From: Entamoeba invadens IP1
Lineage: Eukaryota > Evosea > Mastigamoebida > Endamoebidae
Length of the DNA: 12,124 nt
Direction: 5' to 3'
Assembly: GCF_000330505.1 (NCBI RefSeq)
Contig: NW_004443767.1
Location: 246,648-258,771, forward strand
Shown: positions 1-6,902 of the stretch, in pieces
How positions within the stretch are numbered: position 1 is the stretch's first letter
Layout of the letters: every line of letters starts with the position of its first letter
Made by a program: the position numbers and the translations under genes
Notes under the pieces: model-generated
Databases searched by the model: none
Told to the model about the DNA's origin: nothing
The model's input: the letters and a program-made list of their open reading frames with translations, nothing else

Positions 1-131
1 TATTTATAATCAATATATTTCTTATTGAATAACTTTAAAATTGGTATAAATTTAAAAAATATATTTGCTCTTTTATACTATTTAAAAAATTTGTTTTTAA
101 TTTTATTCATTAAATAAGTAAATTAAAACTA

Positions 132-578
132 TTAACAAATATTATCTTTTATATCCTTCGAAAGAAGTTTACAAAGCTGGTCTGTGTGGTCAATGGCTTG
201 CGTGAAAAGGTAACTTGAAATACCGTTGTCCACATAATTAAGGTTTGGTTGTTTGACCTTAACAAAATCGTCTGTTGAAAGAATATGGTATTTTTGAAGT
301 TTGTTGATTTCTTCATTAAAAACTCTGTCAATCTCGCGTGTGTATTCCTCTAACTCGCACTCCATCATACTTTGGACTTCTTTGGGAACTGTTGGAGGAA
401 GACCACTCTCACAACACCGATCGACAGCTTCACTTAAGTGCTGTTCTGTCTCTGCTATCTGAGTTTTGAGTGATTTGATAGAAGATTCAATCTCCTGAAA
501 AAAAGTTGTATACTCTTTTTTAATTTGATCAGAAAAAGTATCAAGTTGCTTGTTGAGATCACTAATATCACTTTCCAT
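132..578 (-). CDS. Small acidic coiled-coil protein, function unknown
   Basis: I do not recognise this 148-residue protein. It is acidic and mostly helical. Residues about 1-55 have heptad-like hydrophobic spacing (start MESDISDLNKQL) typical of a coiled coil. A proline-containing break follows near residues 60-66 (LPPTVPKE), and a second charged helix spans about 67-98. The C-terminal third ends KDIKDNIC. No signal peptide, membrane segment or catalytic motif is visible. The ATG is a true ATG, and an initiator-like AAAACTTCA lies 9-17 bases before it, as expected for the very short 5' UTRs of Entamoeba. The size and shape suit a subunit of a larger assembly (tethering, cytoskeletal or Mediator-like), but nothing identifies which. 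Coding status is likely from the uninterrupted frame and higher GC than its flanks. Confidence 0.7.
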   Translation of the reverse strand: MESDISDLNKQLDTFSDQIKKEYTTFFQEIESSIKSLKTQIAETEQHLSEAVDRCCESGLPPTVPKEVQSMMECELEEYTREIDRVFNEEINKLQKYHILSTDDFVKVKQPNLNYVDNGISSYLFTQAIDHTDQLCKLLSKDIKDNIC

Positions 579-1178
579 CTTAACTTTGAAGTTTTAGTTT
601 TTTTCAAAAAATATTTTTATTAATTAAACTATATTATATTAATTTATTACTATGTTGTTATCAGTCAATTATCTCATATTTTTGCTTCAAATAACTATAT
701 CTTTAAAATAACTATTTATTAATTATAATATTATTATTTATATTAATGATATCAAATGTTCATTTTTAATAGCAAAAAACAAAAATATTTTTTGTATAAT
801 AACAAAAACATATTTACCAATAAAATTATTTGTTTTTAACTGTTTTTCCTGATATTTCAAGTTTATAAAAAAACTACTAAATGGCAAAAACGAAAAATTG
901 TCTGAATTTTAAGTTTATTATGTTCCATTAATATAATATTTCACACAAATGCCAAGGAAGTACAAAAATGATCAAAAAAAATAATTTTATAATAATGAAA
1001 AGTGGGTGATTATTTTGAAAAGGTGTTATATAATTCACAATAGATTAATTAACTAAAATATAACTAATATTGATTATAAAAGTGATAACTTTTCTATTAT
1101 CTATTAGACAACAATATCGACGAAAAATTTTACTGTCATTAATTAGTAAACGAACACAACATCTCTAAAATTTACTCG
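579..1178. other. AT-rich divergent intergenic region
   Basis: This 600-bp stretch separates the divergent coiled-coil and RhoGAP genes and should hold both promoters. It is dominated by A/T runs and TTAAT words. The only open frames are very short (for example ATGGCAAAAACG near 881, 16 codons). No tRNA-like fold, repeat array or coding-like island was seen. Near the RhoGAP start there is GAAC at 1152-1155 and an initiator-like AAAATTTAC at about 1167-1175. Confidence 0.6.
587..595 (-). promoter_or_regulatory. Initiator-like element of the coiled-coil gene
   Basis: On the minus strand this reads AAAACTTCA, an 8 of 9 match to the Entamoeba initiator consensus AAAAATTCA, ending 9 bases before the ATG at 578. 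The assignment is by motif and spacing only. Confidence 0.4.
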
Positions 1179-2474
1179 ATGAGTAAGAAGAAAGAAACTA
1201 TTTTAGTAATTCAGAGCGGTTGGAAGAAGCCCAAAGAACTCTCAATAACGTACTCCCTTGACCCACAATACCCAACTATAACACTCGACGGTTCCCACAT
1301 CATGTTAAAGCGTTCTTTTATGTCATTCACTTTAAGCGAAGAACTTACCAAAGAACTTTCAAAGGATAATGTCCTTACGAGCGATGAACAGAACAATTCA
1401 TTTGAACTTATCTACGATAGAGAAATTGGATTTTTGTGTCAAAACGAACTCGAGTTTATCCAAATCATCACGATGTTGTCGCCACTTGTGCGTCCTATTG
1501 GTGTATTTAGGTTCCCAATCAATTCAACGATCACTAAATCACGGTGGACAGTCCCCAATATCGTCTACCGCTCAATCGAATTTCTACGCGCGAACAACGC
1601 GAGTAATACGGAGGGCATATTTAGGAAGAACGGAAACAGTAAACGCGTCTCGGAGTTGCGCGCCCTTGCGGAGACGGATTCGGATATTCAGTTTGATAAG
1701 AAGGAGTCAACGGACGTTGTCGCGACATTACTGAAAAAGTATTTGGCGTCGCTCGTTGAAACTGTGATACCGTCCTTTTGGGTGAACGACTTTATTAATA
1801 TGCCTCTTGGTGCGCCTCTTCCCTTCAACTTTGTGAATAGTCTCCCCAAGCCAAATCGAAACACGTTGTGCTACATCTGTATGTATTTAGACGAAATTGT
1901 GAAGAATAGTGATGTCAACAAAATGGACGCACAAAACACTGCAACGTGTATGGCACTTGCTCTTACACGACGGCCCATTGATTCAAAATTGGACGAACTC
2001 AAATTCACAAATGGCGCCATTGCGGGGTTAAAGTGTTTATTGGAACAAAGCGAGAGTGCATTTAAGGATGTCGTGGAGGAGATGAAAACGTGGGGGAATC
2101 CTCCAGAATATCCCGCATTCCAGTCAAGGCCACCAACACCTTTTAACTTGATTGCTCTGGGTATTAAAACTGAAATAAAGGCGTATAAAAAGCAACAGCG
2201 GCTGTCGTCGAGCTTAATGAAAAAGATGGTTCAACCTCAAGTTGCCCTCGCAGAAAAAAATAACGAGCGGAGAAAGAGGAGGAACTTCTCCGTATCGTTC
2301 GACTCGTTTGGTGGTGCCTTTAGAAAAGACGAGGAAAAGAAGGAGGAAGTCGTGATTGAAAAACACGCCAAAAAGGTACTCACCCCTTCGTTGACAGGGC
2401 AAACAACATACCCCGGAAAGACTCCTCCTCTTATCTTGGTCCAAACAACTAAGAAAGAAGAGAACAAAGTGTAA
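1179..2474 (+). CDS. RhoGAP-domain protein with N-terminal PH-like region
   Basis: Predicted GTPase-activating protein for Rho/Rac-type GTPases, 431 residues, cytosolic or membrane-associated. Residues about 6-105 are beta-rich and begin ILVIQSGWKKPK, which fits a PH domain, though this is weaker than the rest. The RhoGAP domain covers about 124-300. It has the arginine-finger motif EGIFRKNG (Arg149), LLKKYL with the conserved Lys186, and NKMDAQNTA with the conserved Asn253. The block that is usually LReLPEPL is degenerate here (LASLVETVIP), so the second basic residue of that block is Ala190. The tail (about 330-431) is basic with a Ser-rich RRNFSVSFDSF stretch and Pro-rich ends, likely regulatory. 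The start ATG is the first in frame. Entamoeba has many RhoGAPs that drive actin motility and phagocytosis; the target GTPase cannot be told from sequence. Confidence 0.9.
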   Translation: MSKKKETILVIQSGWKKPKELSITYSLDPQYPTITLDGSHIMLKRSFMSFTLSEELTKELSKDNVLTSDEQNNSFELIYDREIGFLCQNELEFIQIITMLSPLVRPIGVFRFPINSTITKSRWTVPNIVYRSIEFLRANNASNTEGIFRKNGNSKRVSELRALAETDSDIQFDKKESTDVVATLLKKYLASLVETVIPSFWVNDFINMPLGAPLPFNFVNSLPKPNRNTLCYICMYLDEIVKNSDVNKMDAQNTATCMALALTRRPIDSKLDELKFTNGAIAGLKCLLEQSESAFKDVVEEMKTWGNPPEYPAFQSRPPTPFNLIALGIKTEIKAYKKQQRLSSSLMKKMVQPQVALAEKNNERRKRRNFSVSFDSFGGAFRKDEEKKEEVVIEKHAKKVLTPSLTGQTTYPGKTPPLILVQTTKKEENKV

Positions 2475-3428
2475 AAGTGTATCGCACTAAATACCATTTT
2501 TTATTAATTAATTTCTCATTGAATTTTAAAATCATTTATGGTTCTTATTGTTATAAAAATACTATATTAGTATAAATTTTTATAAAAAGGTTGTAAATAA
2601 TTGTTTCACAAAAATGTTGAAATTTTGAGTTTTATTAAAAATTTTATAAAAAACAGGAAAATTTTGGAACGATTGGTTGTCTGAAAAAAGCATGTTTTTC
2701 ATTGGTGTGGCGTTTTTGGTTAAATTGTATAACATTTTTCATGTTTTTACTTTTTTTACTATCTTTTTCTGTAAAATTTAAATTTAAAAAAACGTTCCCT
2801 TTCGAAAATGCCGTTGTTTGCCACAATTAGAGTTATAGTATTTCAATAATAAAAAGTTGTAACTCTATGATTAAAACAATTTCTATGTTTATAGTAAAAT
2901 TTAGAGACAAAATCTAAAATATATTTTTTGTCAAAAATAATTAACATGCCAAATATCGATAATATTCCCGATTATTTACACAAAAAATGTCTGTTTTTAT
3001 AATTGATTGATTATATTTGTGCAATTGTTGGGATACTTTTGTAAAAAAAAAACAATCCTTTTTGACAGGAAAAGAGCTAAAAACAAATAATAAAATATTA
3101 ACCAATTAAACCATTAATATTTTAAAAAACCTAAAAATACACAGTGATTTTAGATCGACATAGTGGAACTAAGGACGAATTCTAAGAAGGTCCGCGTTCA
3201 TTCGAAATGATCTGGCAGAATTCTTGGAAGCAGAAATAGGACTTACTTTATTCAAAATTTTATTGATTGCCGATGAAAATAACTAGAACTATATACCATT
3301 AGTTAAATAATTATAAAATATAGTATCACGAGTTAAAATCTAAACAAAACCTAAAAAATGCCATCCTCACAAACATAAAGAAAAAAAACAAAGCCTTGTA
3401 AACTCGAAAAAAGATATTAAAGGAAAGC
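2475..3428. other. AT-rich intergenic region with one coding-like island
   Basis: This gap of about 950 bp lies between two plus-strand genes. Most of it is A/T runs: RhoGAP 3' flank on the left and promoter of the 3429 gene on the right. Two stretches stand out. At about 2640-2830 both strands stay open for roughly 60 codons, but without an ATG start and with low-complexity, Phe/Lys-rich translations. At 3147-3286 GC rises and a protein-like reading appears (listed separately). No tRNA or other RNA gene was recognised. Confidence 0.6.
3147..3286 (+). pseudogene. Coding-like island: gene relic or orphan terminal exon
   Basis: GC content here is clearly above the surrounding DNA. From 3173 to the TAG at 3284-3286 a plus-strand frame of 37 codons reads like real protein, including FIRNDLAEFLEAEIG and LTLFKILLIADENN, an amphipathic helical segment. 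No ATG precedes it; the frame is closed by TAA at 3170-3172. A different frame just upstream reads ILDRHSGTKDEF before its own stop, so a frameshifted relic is possible. A TAAG just before 3173 could also be a splice acceptor. The helix loosely resembles C-terminal tails of NEK-type kinases, but this is a guess. The minus strand is also open across part of it, so direction is not proven. An 11-of-13 direct repeat (GAATTCTAAGAAG at 3177, GAATTCTTGGAAG at 3218) lies inside. Confidence 0.35.
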
Positions 3429-4415
3429 ATGTCGCTGACTTTAGAACGCCAGACGTCGTCGAGCACAGAAACGTTGAATGACAAAGAGATTTGCGTCGTT
3501 GTGAAGCAGTCGATATTTACACTCACAATCACATCCCCACACAGGATAGATGGAACGATCGAATGCGAGTTAGTGTATGACTTGGAAGACTTGAAACCGG
3601 TGGGATTTGTTGCGCAGAACCCCCTTTCGTTTAAGGTGCAACAGATCACTTCAAATACTATAAACGTTGAGTGTAAGTTGGCTGTGCTTTCATCACAACA
3701 TGAGGATTTACTGTTTCGCGTCCACGTCAAATTATTAATGGACGACACACTTATAGATTCGATATATAGTAAACCAATTAAATCAACTAGTAAAGCCGAC
3801 TCCCATAGAAAGCCAAAGACGTTACGAGAGAAGAACCCAACGAAAGAACAAAAGATTAAGAAAGCCTCAAAACCAAAGAAAGAAGACGACACACAAACAA
3901 CTGTATCAAAACGTAAATTAGAAATGAATGTGATCAAAGCAAATGAAAAGTTGATACAGAGAATATCACAGAACATTAATAAACAAAATGAAAAGATTAA
4001 AACTCTCAATGGGTCGATCACGGAGTTCATAGCGAAGTTATCACAATGCGAAGACGCTGAACATTACCAACTCATTAATGAAGCACTCACGCTGTTTTCA
4101 CAGGAACAAATGGAAACCCTGCAAGAAGTCGCGATGATCTTCCAATCCGTCAGTTTAGTCCAAAACCAAGTTGAACCGTATGCCCCTTATCAGGCATACC
4201 AAAGCACAACATACCCCCAATATACACAAAGTCAAGAACAACAGCCATATACCACCTTCCAAGAAATGAATACGTTTTACGCGATGGATATGGATGACTT
4301 CCATTATGGCCAAGACAGTATGTTTGGCACTGAGATGCAAAGGTCTGTACAATCCCAAATGGGTGGGCCAACAAGAAAAATTCAATCATCTAATGATATG
4401 TATCCCCAAAAATAA
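3429..4415 (+). CDS. Putative transcription regulator, beta-rich domain plus Lys-rich and Gln/Tyr-rich tail
   Basis: The protein has 328 residues. Residues about 20-122 form a beta-rich domain with TLTITSPHRIDGTIECELVY, NPLSFKV, VECKLAVLSSQHEDLLFRV and a closing SKPIKSTSK. The pattern of Ser-Ser-x-His followed by a Phe-Arg strand and ending in S-x-PI-x-x-x-SK resembles the Ig-like DNA-binding fold seen in Rel/STAT/CudA-type regulators; this is from memory of the pattern, not an alignment. Residues about 125-163 are strongly Lys/Arg-rich and could be a nuclear localisation signal. A helical, coiled-coil-like part (about 164-245) follows. The tail (about 248-328) is rich in Gln, Tyr, Pro and Met, like an activation region. 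The ATG at 3429 is the first in frame. Its stop lies 51 bp from the stop of the convergent CDC5 gene. Coding status is near certain; function is tentative. Confidence 0.6.
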   Translation: MSLTLERQTSSSTETLNDKEICVVVKQSIFTLTITSPHRIDGTIECELVYDLEDLKPVGFVAQNPLSFKVQQITSNTINVECKLAVLSSQHEDLLFRVHVKLLMDDTLIDSIYSKPIKSTSKADSHRKPKTLREKNPTKEQKIKKASKPKKEDDTQTTVSKRKLEMNVIKANEKLIQRISQNINKQNEKIKTLNGSITEFIAKLSQCEDAEHYQLINEALTLFSQEQMETLQEVAMIFQSVSLVQNQVEPYAPYQAYQSTTYPQYTQSQEQQPYTTFQEMNTFYAMDMDDFHYGQDSMFGTEMQRSVQSQMGGPTRKIQSSNDMYPQK

Positions 4416-4466
4416 GCAATCTGTGTGTTTTTTTAATTCAATGGTACATAATTCATCAATCACTTT
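4416..4466. other. Convergent 3' ends, 51-bp spacer
   Basis: The stop codons of the 3429 gene and the CDC5 gene face each other across only 51 bp. TTTTTTTAATTCAAT on the plus strand, and TGAATTATG and TTGAATTAAA on the minus strand, resemble the AT-rich polyadenylation signals of Entamoeba. Both transcripts probably end inside this spacer or overlap in antisense. Confidence 0.5.
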
Positions 4467-5180
4467 TTATACGTCTTTCCCAATGAAGGAAGAAGGCTTT
4501 GGCGGCTTCTTATCTTTCTTCACATTGAATTTGCCTTGTGGAGTCGTTTTGAAGAAAGGGATCTCCATGTTGAGATCAGGTCCTTTTTGTTTCTTTAATG
4601 AACCTACCATCACACCAGCCTCACGTAATTCACGCCGTTTTTGCATCTCCATCGCGGAGGCGGCATCCCTCATCATCTTTTGTCGCTCTTTTCTCTTCTC
4701 TTTTTTCCCCAATGTGTTTGCTAGCCTCGCGCGAGTCTCGTTGAGCATCTCTTTCTCGTCGTCATCCAAATCAACACGGTCTTTTAAGGCGGGTTGTGTC
4801 TCGGGAAGAATTTCGTTCATCTCGCGACTACGGATATCACTGTGGTCGACATTTTTTAACTCATCAGTGAGCTGATTGTATTTCTCTATGCACTGCGCAG
4901 AAGTCCGCCCGACACTTTTCGATATCGTTTGCCATTGCGAAGGAAAGATCTTCACTAAATGAAGTAATTTCTCCTCTTCAGTGGATGTCCATTCAGTCTT
5001 TTTGATCGAAGGGTCTAACCAACTGTACCACCTCGCTTTACACTGCTGAGGAGATTTACTTGTTATCAATGAACTTATACGTGCCCACTCGTTCTTCCCA
5101 TATTTCATAACTGCGGCTTTCAATACTTCATCCTCGGTATTTCGCCATACAACACCAGCAGCACCACCAAAATTTGACAT
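4467..5180 (-). CDS. CDC5: CDC5/Cef1-like Myb protein of the Prp19 (NineTeen) splicing complex, short form
   Basis: Homologue of CDC5L/Cef1, a core nuclear protein of the Prp19 complex needed for catalytic activation of the spliceosome. The N-terminus has two Myb repeats that are nearly diagnostic: [20 protein letters not shown] then [20 protein letters not shown], followed by [20 protein letters not shown] and [11 protein letters not shown] (about residues 10-105 from the ATG). A conserved central segment follows, with [26 protein letters not shown] and NMEIPFF. The protein then stops at 237 residues, while human CDC5L is about 800 and yeast Cef1 about 590; the C-terminal half is absent. No exon can follow, because the next gene's 3' end lies 51 bp away. 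Residue 1 is set at ATG 5180; the upstream in-frame codon at 5186 is TTG. An AATGAACT element lies 24-31 bp upstream of this ATG. Confidence 0.93.
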   Translation of the reverse strand: MSNFGGAAGVVWRNTEDEVLKAAVMKYGKNEWARISSLITSKSPQQCKARWYSWLDPSIKKTEWTSTEEEKLLHLVKIFPSQWQTISKSVGRTSAQCIEKYNQLTDELKNVDHSDIRSREMNEILPETQPALKDRVDLDDDEKEMLNETRARLANTLGKKEKRKERQKMMRDAASAMEMQKRRELREAGVMVGSLKKQKGPDLNMEIPFFKTTPQGKFNVKKDKKPPKPSSFIGKDV

Positions 5181-6008
5181 TATCAATGTTTATAGTTTTA
5201 TTTAGTTCATTGTTATATTATAATTTGTTAATACTTCTATTATATTTGTTAATTTATTTGTTATCAAATAAAGTCTGTTTTTTATTTAAAGTTATTCTCA
5301 AAATATAACAAAGAAAAGAACAAGACCGAAAATATTAAACCATTATTTACAATACTCATTATTTCTAATCAAAAACCATTAACTATTAATAAAATTGTCA
5401 TTAATTAAAATTAATGTTAAACAAATCCTAAGCATTGACTTTTTTTGAATTAATTGAATAATATTAAATATTATTATAATTATAATTAATCTATATACAA
5501 AAAAAAGAAAACAAAATGGTAAAGGCAAATTAAATAATTAGAAATGATATTGATAGTTAATACAGTTAAATAATGTTAATAACATATTTTATAATATTGT
5601 ATATAATAATAACATATAAATTTATGACAAGTTTTCATACTATGATGGTTTAACATATTGATTAATAGATAATTCACATTAATTATTTACATTTTAAATA
5701 AGTTCTTAGTTTAATAATTGATTTGTTTATACTAAAATATATAGCCATTTTTTAATGTTTTTCTTTTTTTGGCTAGTGTATTATAATACACAATATACTT
5801 CTAATATTTAGAAAAAGTATTTAATAAGCAATAGATTTCCTGATTTTTGGAACACTTAAATTTTGTTCAATGCTATTTAAAGAGTTAAATTATGAGTTAA
5901 GTTATAAGGCTTTATAATTTAAATTTAACAAATATTTTAATAAGAAAATACATGAGTATTTCATGCGTTTCATTAAATTTTAAGACAGAAAAAAAGCAGT
6001 CAATAAAA
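5181..6008. other. AT-rich intergenic region
   Basis: About 830 bp between the CDC5 promoter and the 3' end of the Arg-rich gene. Apart from the GAAC element near CDC5 I see only A/T runs, TTAAT words and short simple-sequence patches. No GC island, tRNA-like fold or plausible exon was found. A 60-codon minus-strand frame at 5912-6094 is mostly downstream of, and out of frame with, the real gene. Confidence 0.6.
5204..5211 (-). promoter_or_regulatory. GAAC promoter element of CDC5
   Basis: The minus strand reads AATGAACT, an exact match to the Entamoeba GAAC core promoter element, 24-31 bases upstream of the CDC5 ATG. Position and exact match both support a real promoter. Confidence 0.6.
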
Positions 6009-6545
6009 TTAGAAGTAGTCGTTAAATCTTCTTCTGTGATTAAGTCTACCAGAAAATGACCTGGGGAGTCTTCTTCCCTGGAATCTGTCTTCATAACTTC
6101 TGAGTTGTCGAAGAGCCATGAGTTCTCGGTACTCCCTCTCGACTCGTCTCTCGTTCTTCATTTGAATTTCTCTACGACGGCGTCTTTCCTCTTGAGCTCT
6201 GTCCATGTCTTGAAGTCTCGCAATTCTCTCAAGACGTTCAACGCGACGGATTTTTTCCTTAAGTTGGCCAATACCAGACCCTGCAAGTGCGCCTCGATGA
6301 GTTGGGTTTTGTCTGTGTGTACGGATGTTGCGGGCGAACAATTCTCTCTCCAACCGCTGGCGAAGTCTGTTGTTAACATTAGCGCGACGGGTTCGCTTGC
6401 TCCCCTCGATTTTTTGATTCTTCTTTTCGGTGATTTTGTTCTTCCTGTCCGTCGTACGTGGGGGTAAAACGTCTTTCCGTCAGTCCATTTCTTTCAGCGC
6501 AATTAACACACAAAAATTTCATTACAAACCATAAGAGCCGGACAT
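6009..6545 (-). CDS. Arg-rich basic coiled-coil protein, two exons
   Basis: I do not recognise the family. Exon 1 runs from ATG at 6545 to 6530 and encodes MSGSY plus the first base of an Asp codon. A 57-nt intron follows (6529-6473), then exon 2 (6472-6009). The joined protein is 159 residues. It begins MSGSYDVLPPRTTDRK, has a very basic region with KRTRRANVNNRLRQRLERE, then a charged helix with runs of Arg and Glu (RAQEERRRRREIQMKNE), and ends RRRFNDYF. Without the intron the exon 2 frame has no ATG before residue 95 and is closed upstream by a TGA. The composition suggests a nuclear or nucleolar RNA-associated protein. An exact AATGAACT lies 15-22 bp before the ATG. Read-through into the intron would meet TAA within two codons, so splicing is required. 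Confidence 0.7.
6473..6529 (-). other. Intron in the Arg-rich gene (57 nt)
   Basis: The donor is GTTTGT, the usual Entamoeba 5' splice site. The acceptor is GGAAAG, and an ACTGAC that could be a branch site lies just before it. Splicing restores the reading frame through an Asp codon. An acceptor ending AAG is less common than TAG, which is the main doubt. Confidence 0.6.
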
Positions 6546-6902
6546 GTTCTGGTTTTATTAGTTCATTATTCAACTTTTAATTAGAATCAAAGGACAGCTA
6601 ATAATCTTCTAATTCTATGGGTTTTTATTGCTTTTTAATAAATCATTTTGTATCTCATAAACTCGTCTTTGTGGAGTTGATGTCTATATATAGCTTTTTT
6701 TCTCTTTTTCTCTTTTGCCTTCTAAACTATAAAATACTTATATAAATAGTTTAATTTACTATTGTATGTTTTTTAACACAAAAAAGACAGTTTATTAGTA
6801 AAACTAATAAAAAATTATACAATATAGAAAAAAAATGCTCGATGTTTGTAATACACACTTGAATGATTGATTGGTTCTATTTTCTAATTAAAAGAGTATA
6901 TA
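6546..6902. other. Intergenic: ankyrin gene 3' flank and Arg-rich gene promoter
   Basis: This 357-bp stretch lies between two head-to-tail minus-strand genes. It includes the GAAC element at 6560-6567 and a pyrimidine tract on the plus strand (about 6694-6724, CTTTTTTTCTCTTTTTCTCT). On the minus strand, from about 6615 to 6690, frames are open and one reads TPQRRVYEIQNDLLKSN before a stop, but there is no start and it may be chance. Confidence 0.5.
6560..6567 (-). promoter_or_regulatory. GAAC promoter element of the Arg-rich gene
   Basis: Exact AATGAACT on the minus strand, 15-22 bases upstream of the exon 1 ATG at 6545. It independently supports placing the gene start there and not at a downstream codon. 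Confidence 0.6.

Noticed and set aside
2644..2826. About 60 open codons on the minus strand, with the plus strand also open
   Set aside because: The minus start is TTG, not ATG, the translations are low-complexity, and both strands being open in AT-rich DNA is expected by chance.
3200..3283. Minus-strand reading resembling part of histone H2B
   Set aside because: The alignment needs several shifts and most key residues differ; the plus-strand reading is more protein-like.
3140..3290. Possible SRP RNA or snoRNA because of GGTCCGCG and a short hairpin TCATT/AATGA
   Set aside because: No box C/D or H/ACA layout and no full SRP helix could be traced; the protein-like reading fits better.
3326..4030. 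234-residue minus-strand frame rich in Phe, Cys and Ser
   Set aside because: It lies opposite the Lys-rich plus-strand gene; the hydrophobic runs are what antisense of Lys/Glu codons gives. No recognisable domain.
4294..4875. 193-residue plus-strand frame opposite CDC5
   Set aside because: It is antisense to a gene with strong homology.
5912..6094. 60-residue minus-strand frame
   Set aside because: It is out of frame with the Arg-rich gene and extends into AT-rich 3' flank with a Phe/Lys/Ile-rich tail.
6158..6379. 73-residue minus-strand frame with an ATG inside the Arg-rich gene
   Set aside because: It overlaps exon 2 in another frame; the exon 2 frame has the splice, promoter and composition support.
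6379..6573. 64-residue minus-strand frame beginning MNNELIKPEH
   Set aside because: It crosses the proposed intron and then overlaps exon 2 out of frame; its ATG lies at the GAAC element itself. It stays a fallback if splicing is disproved.
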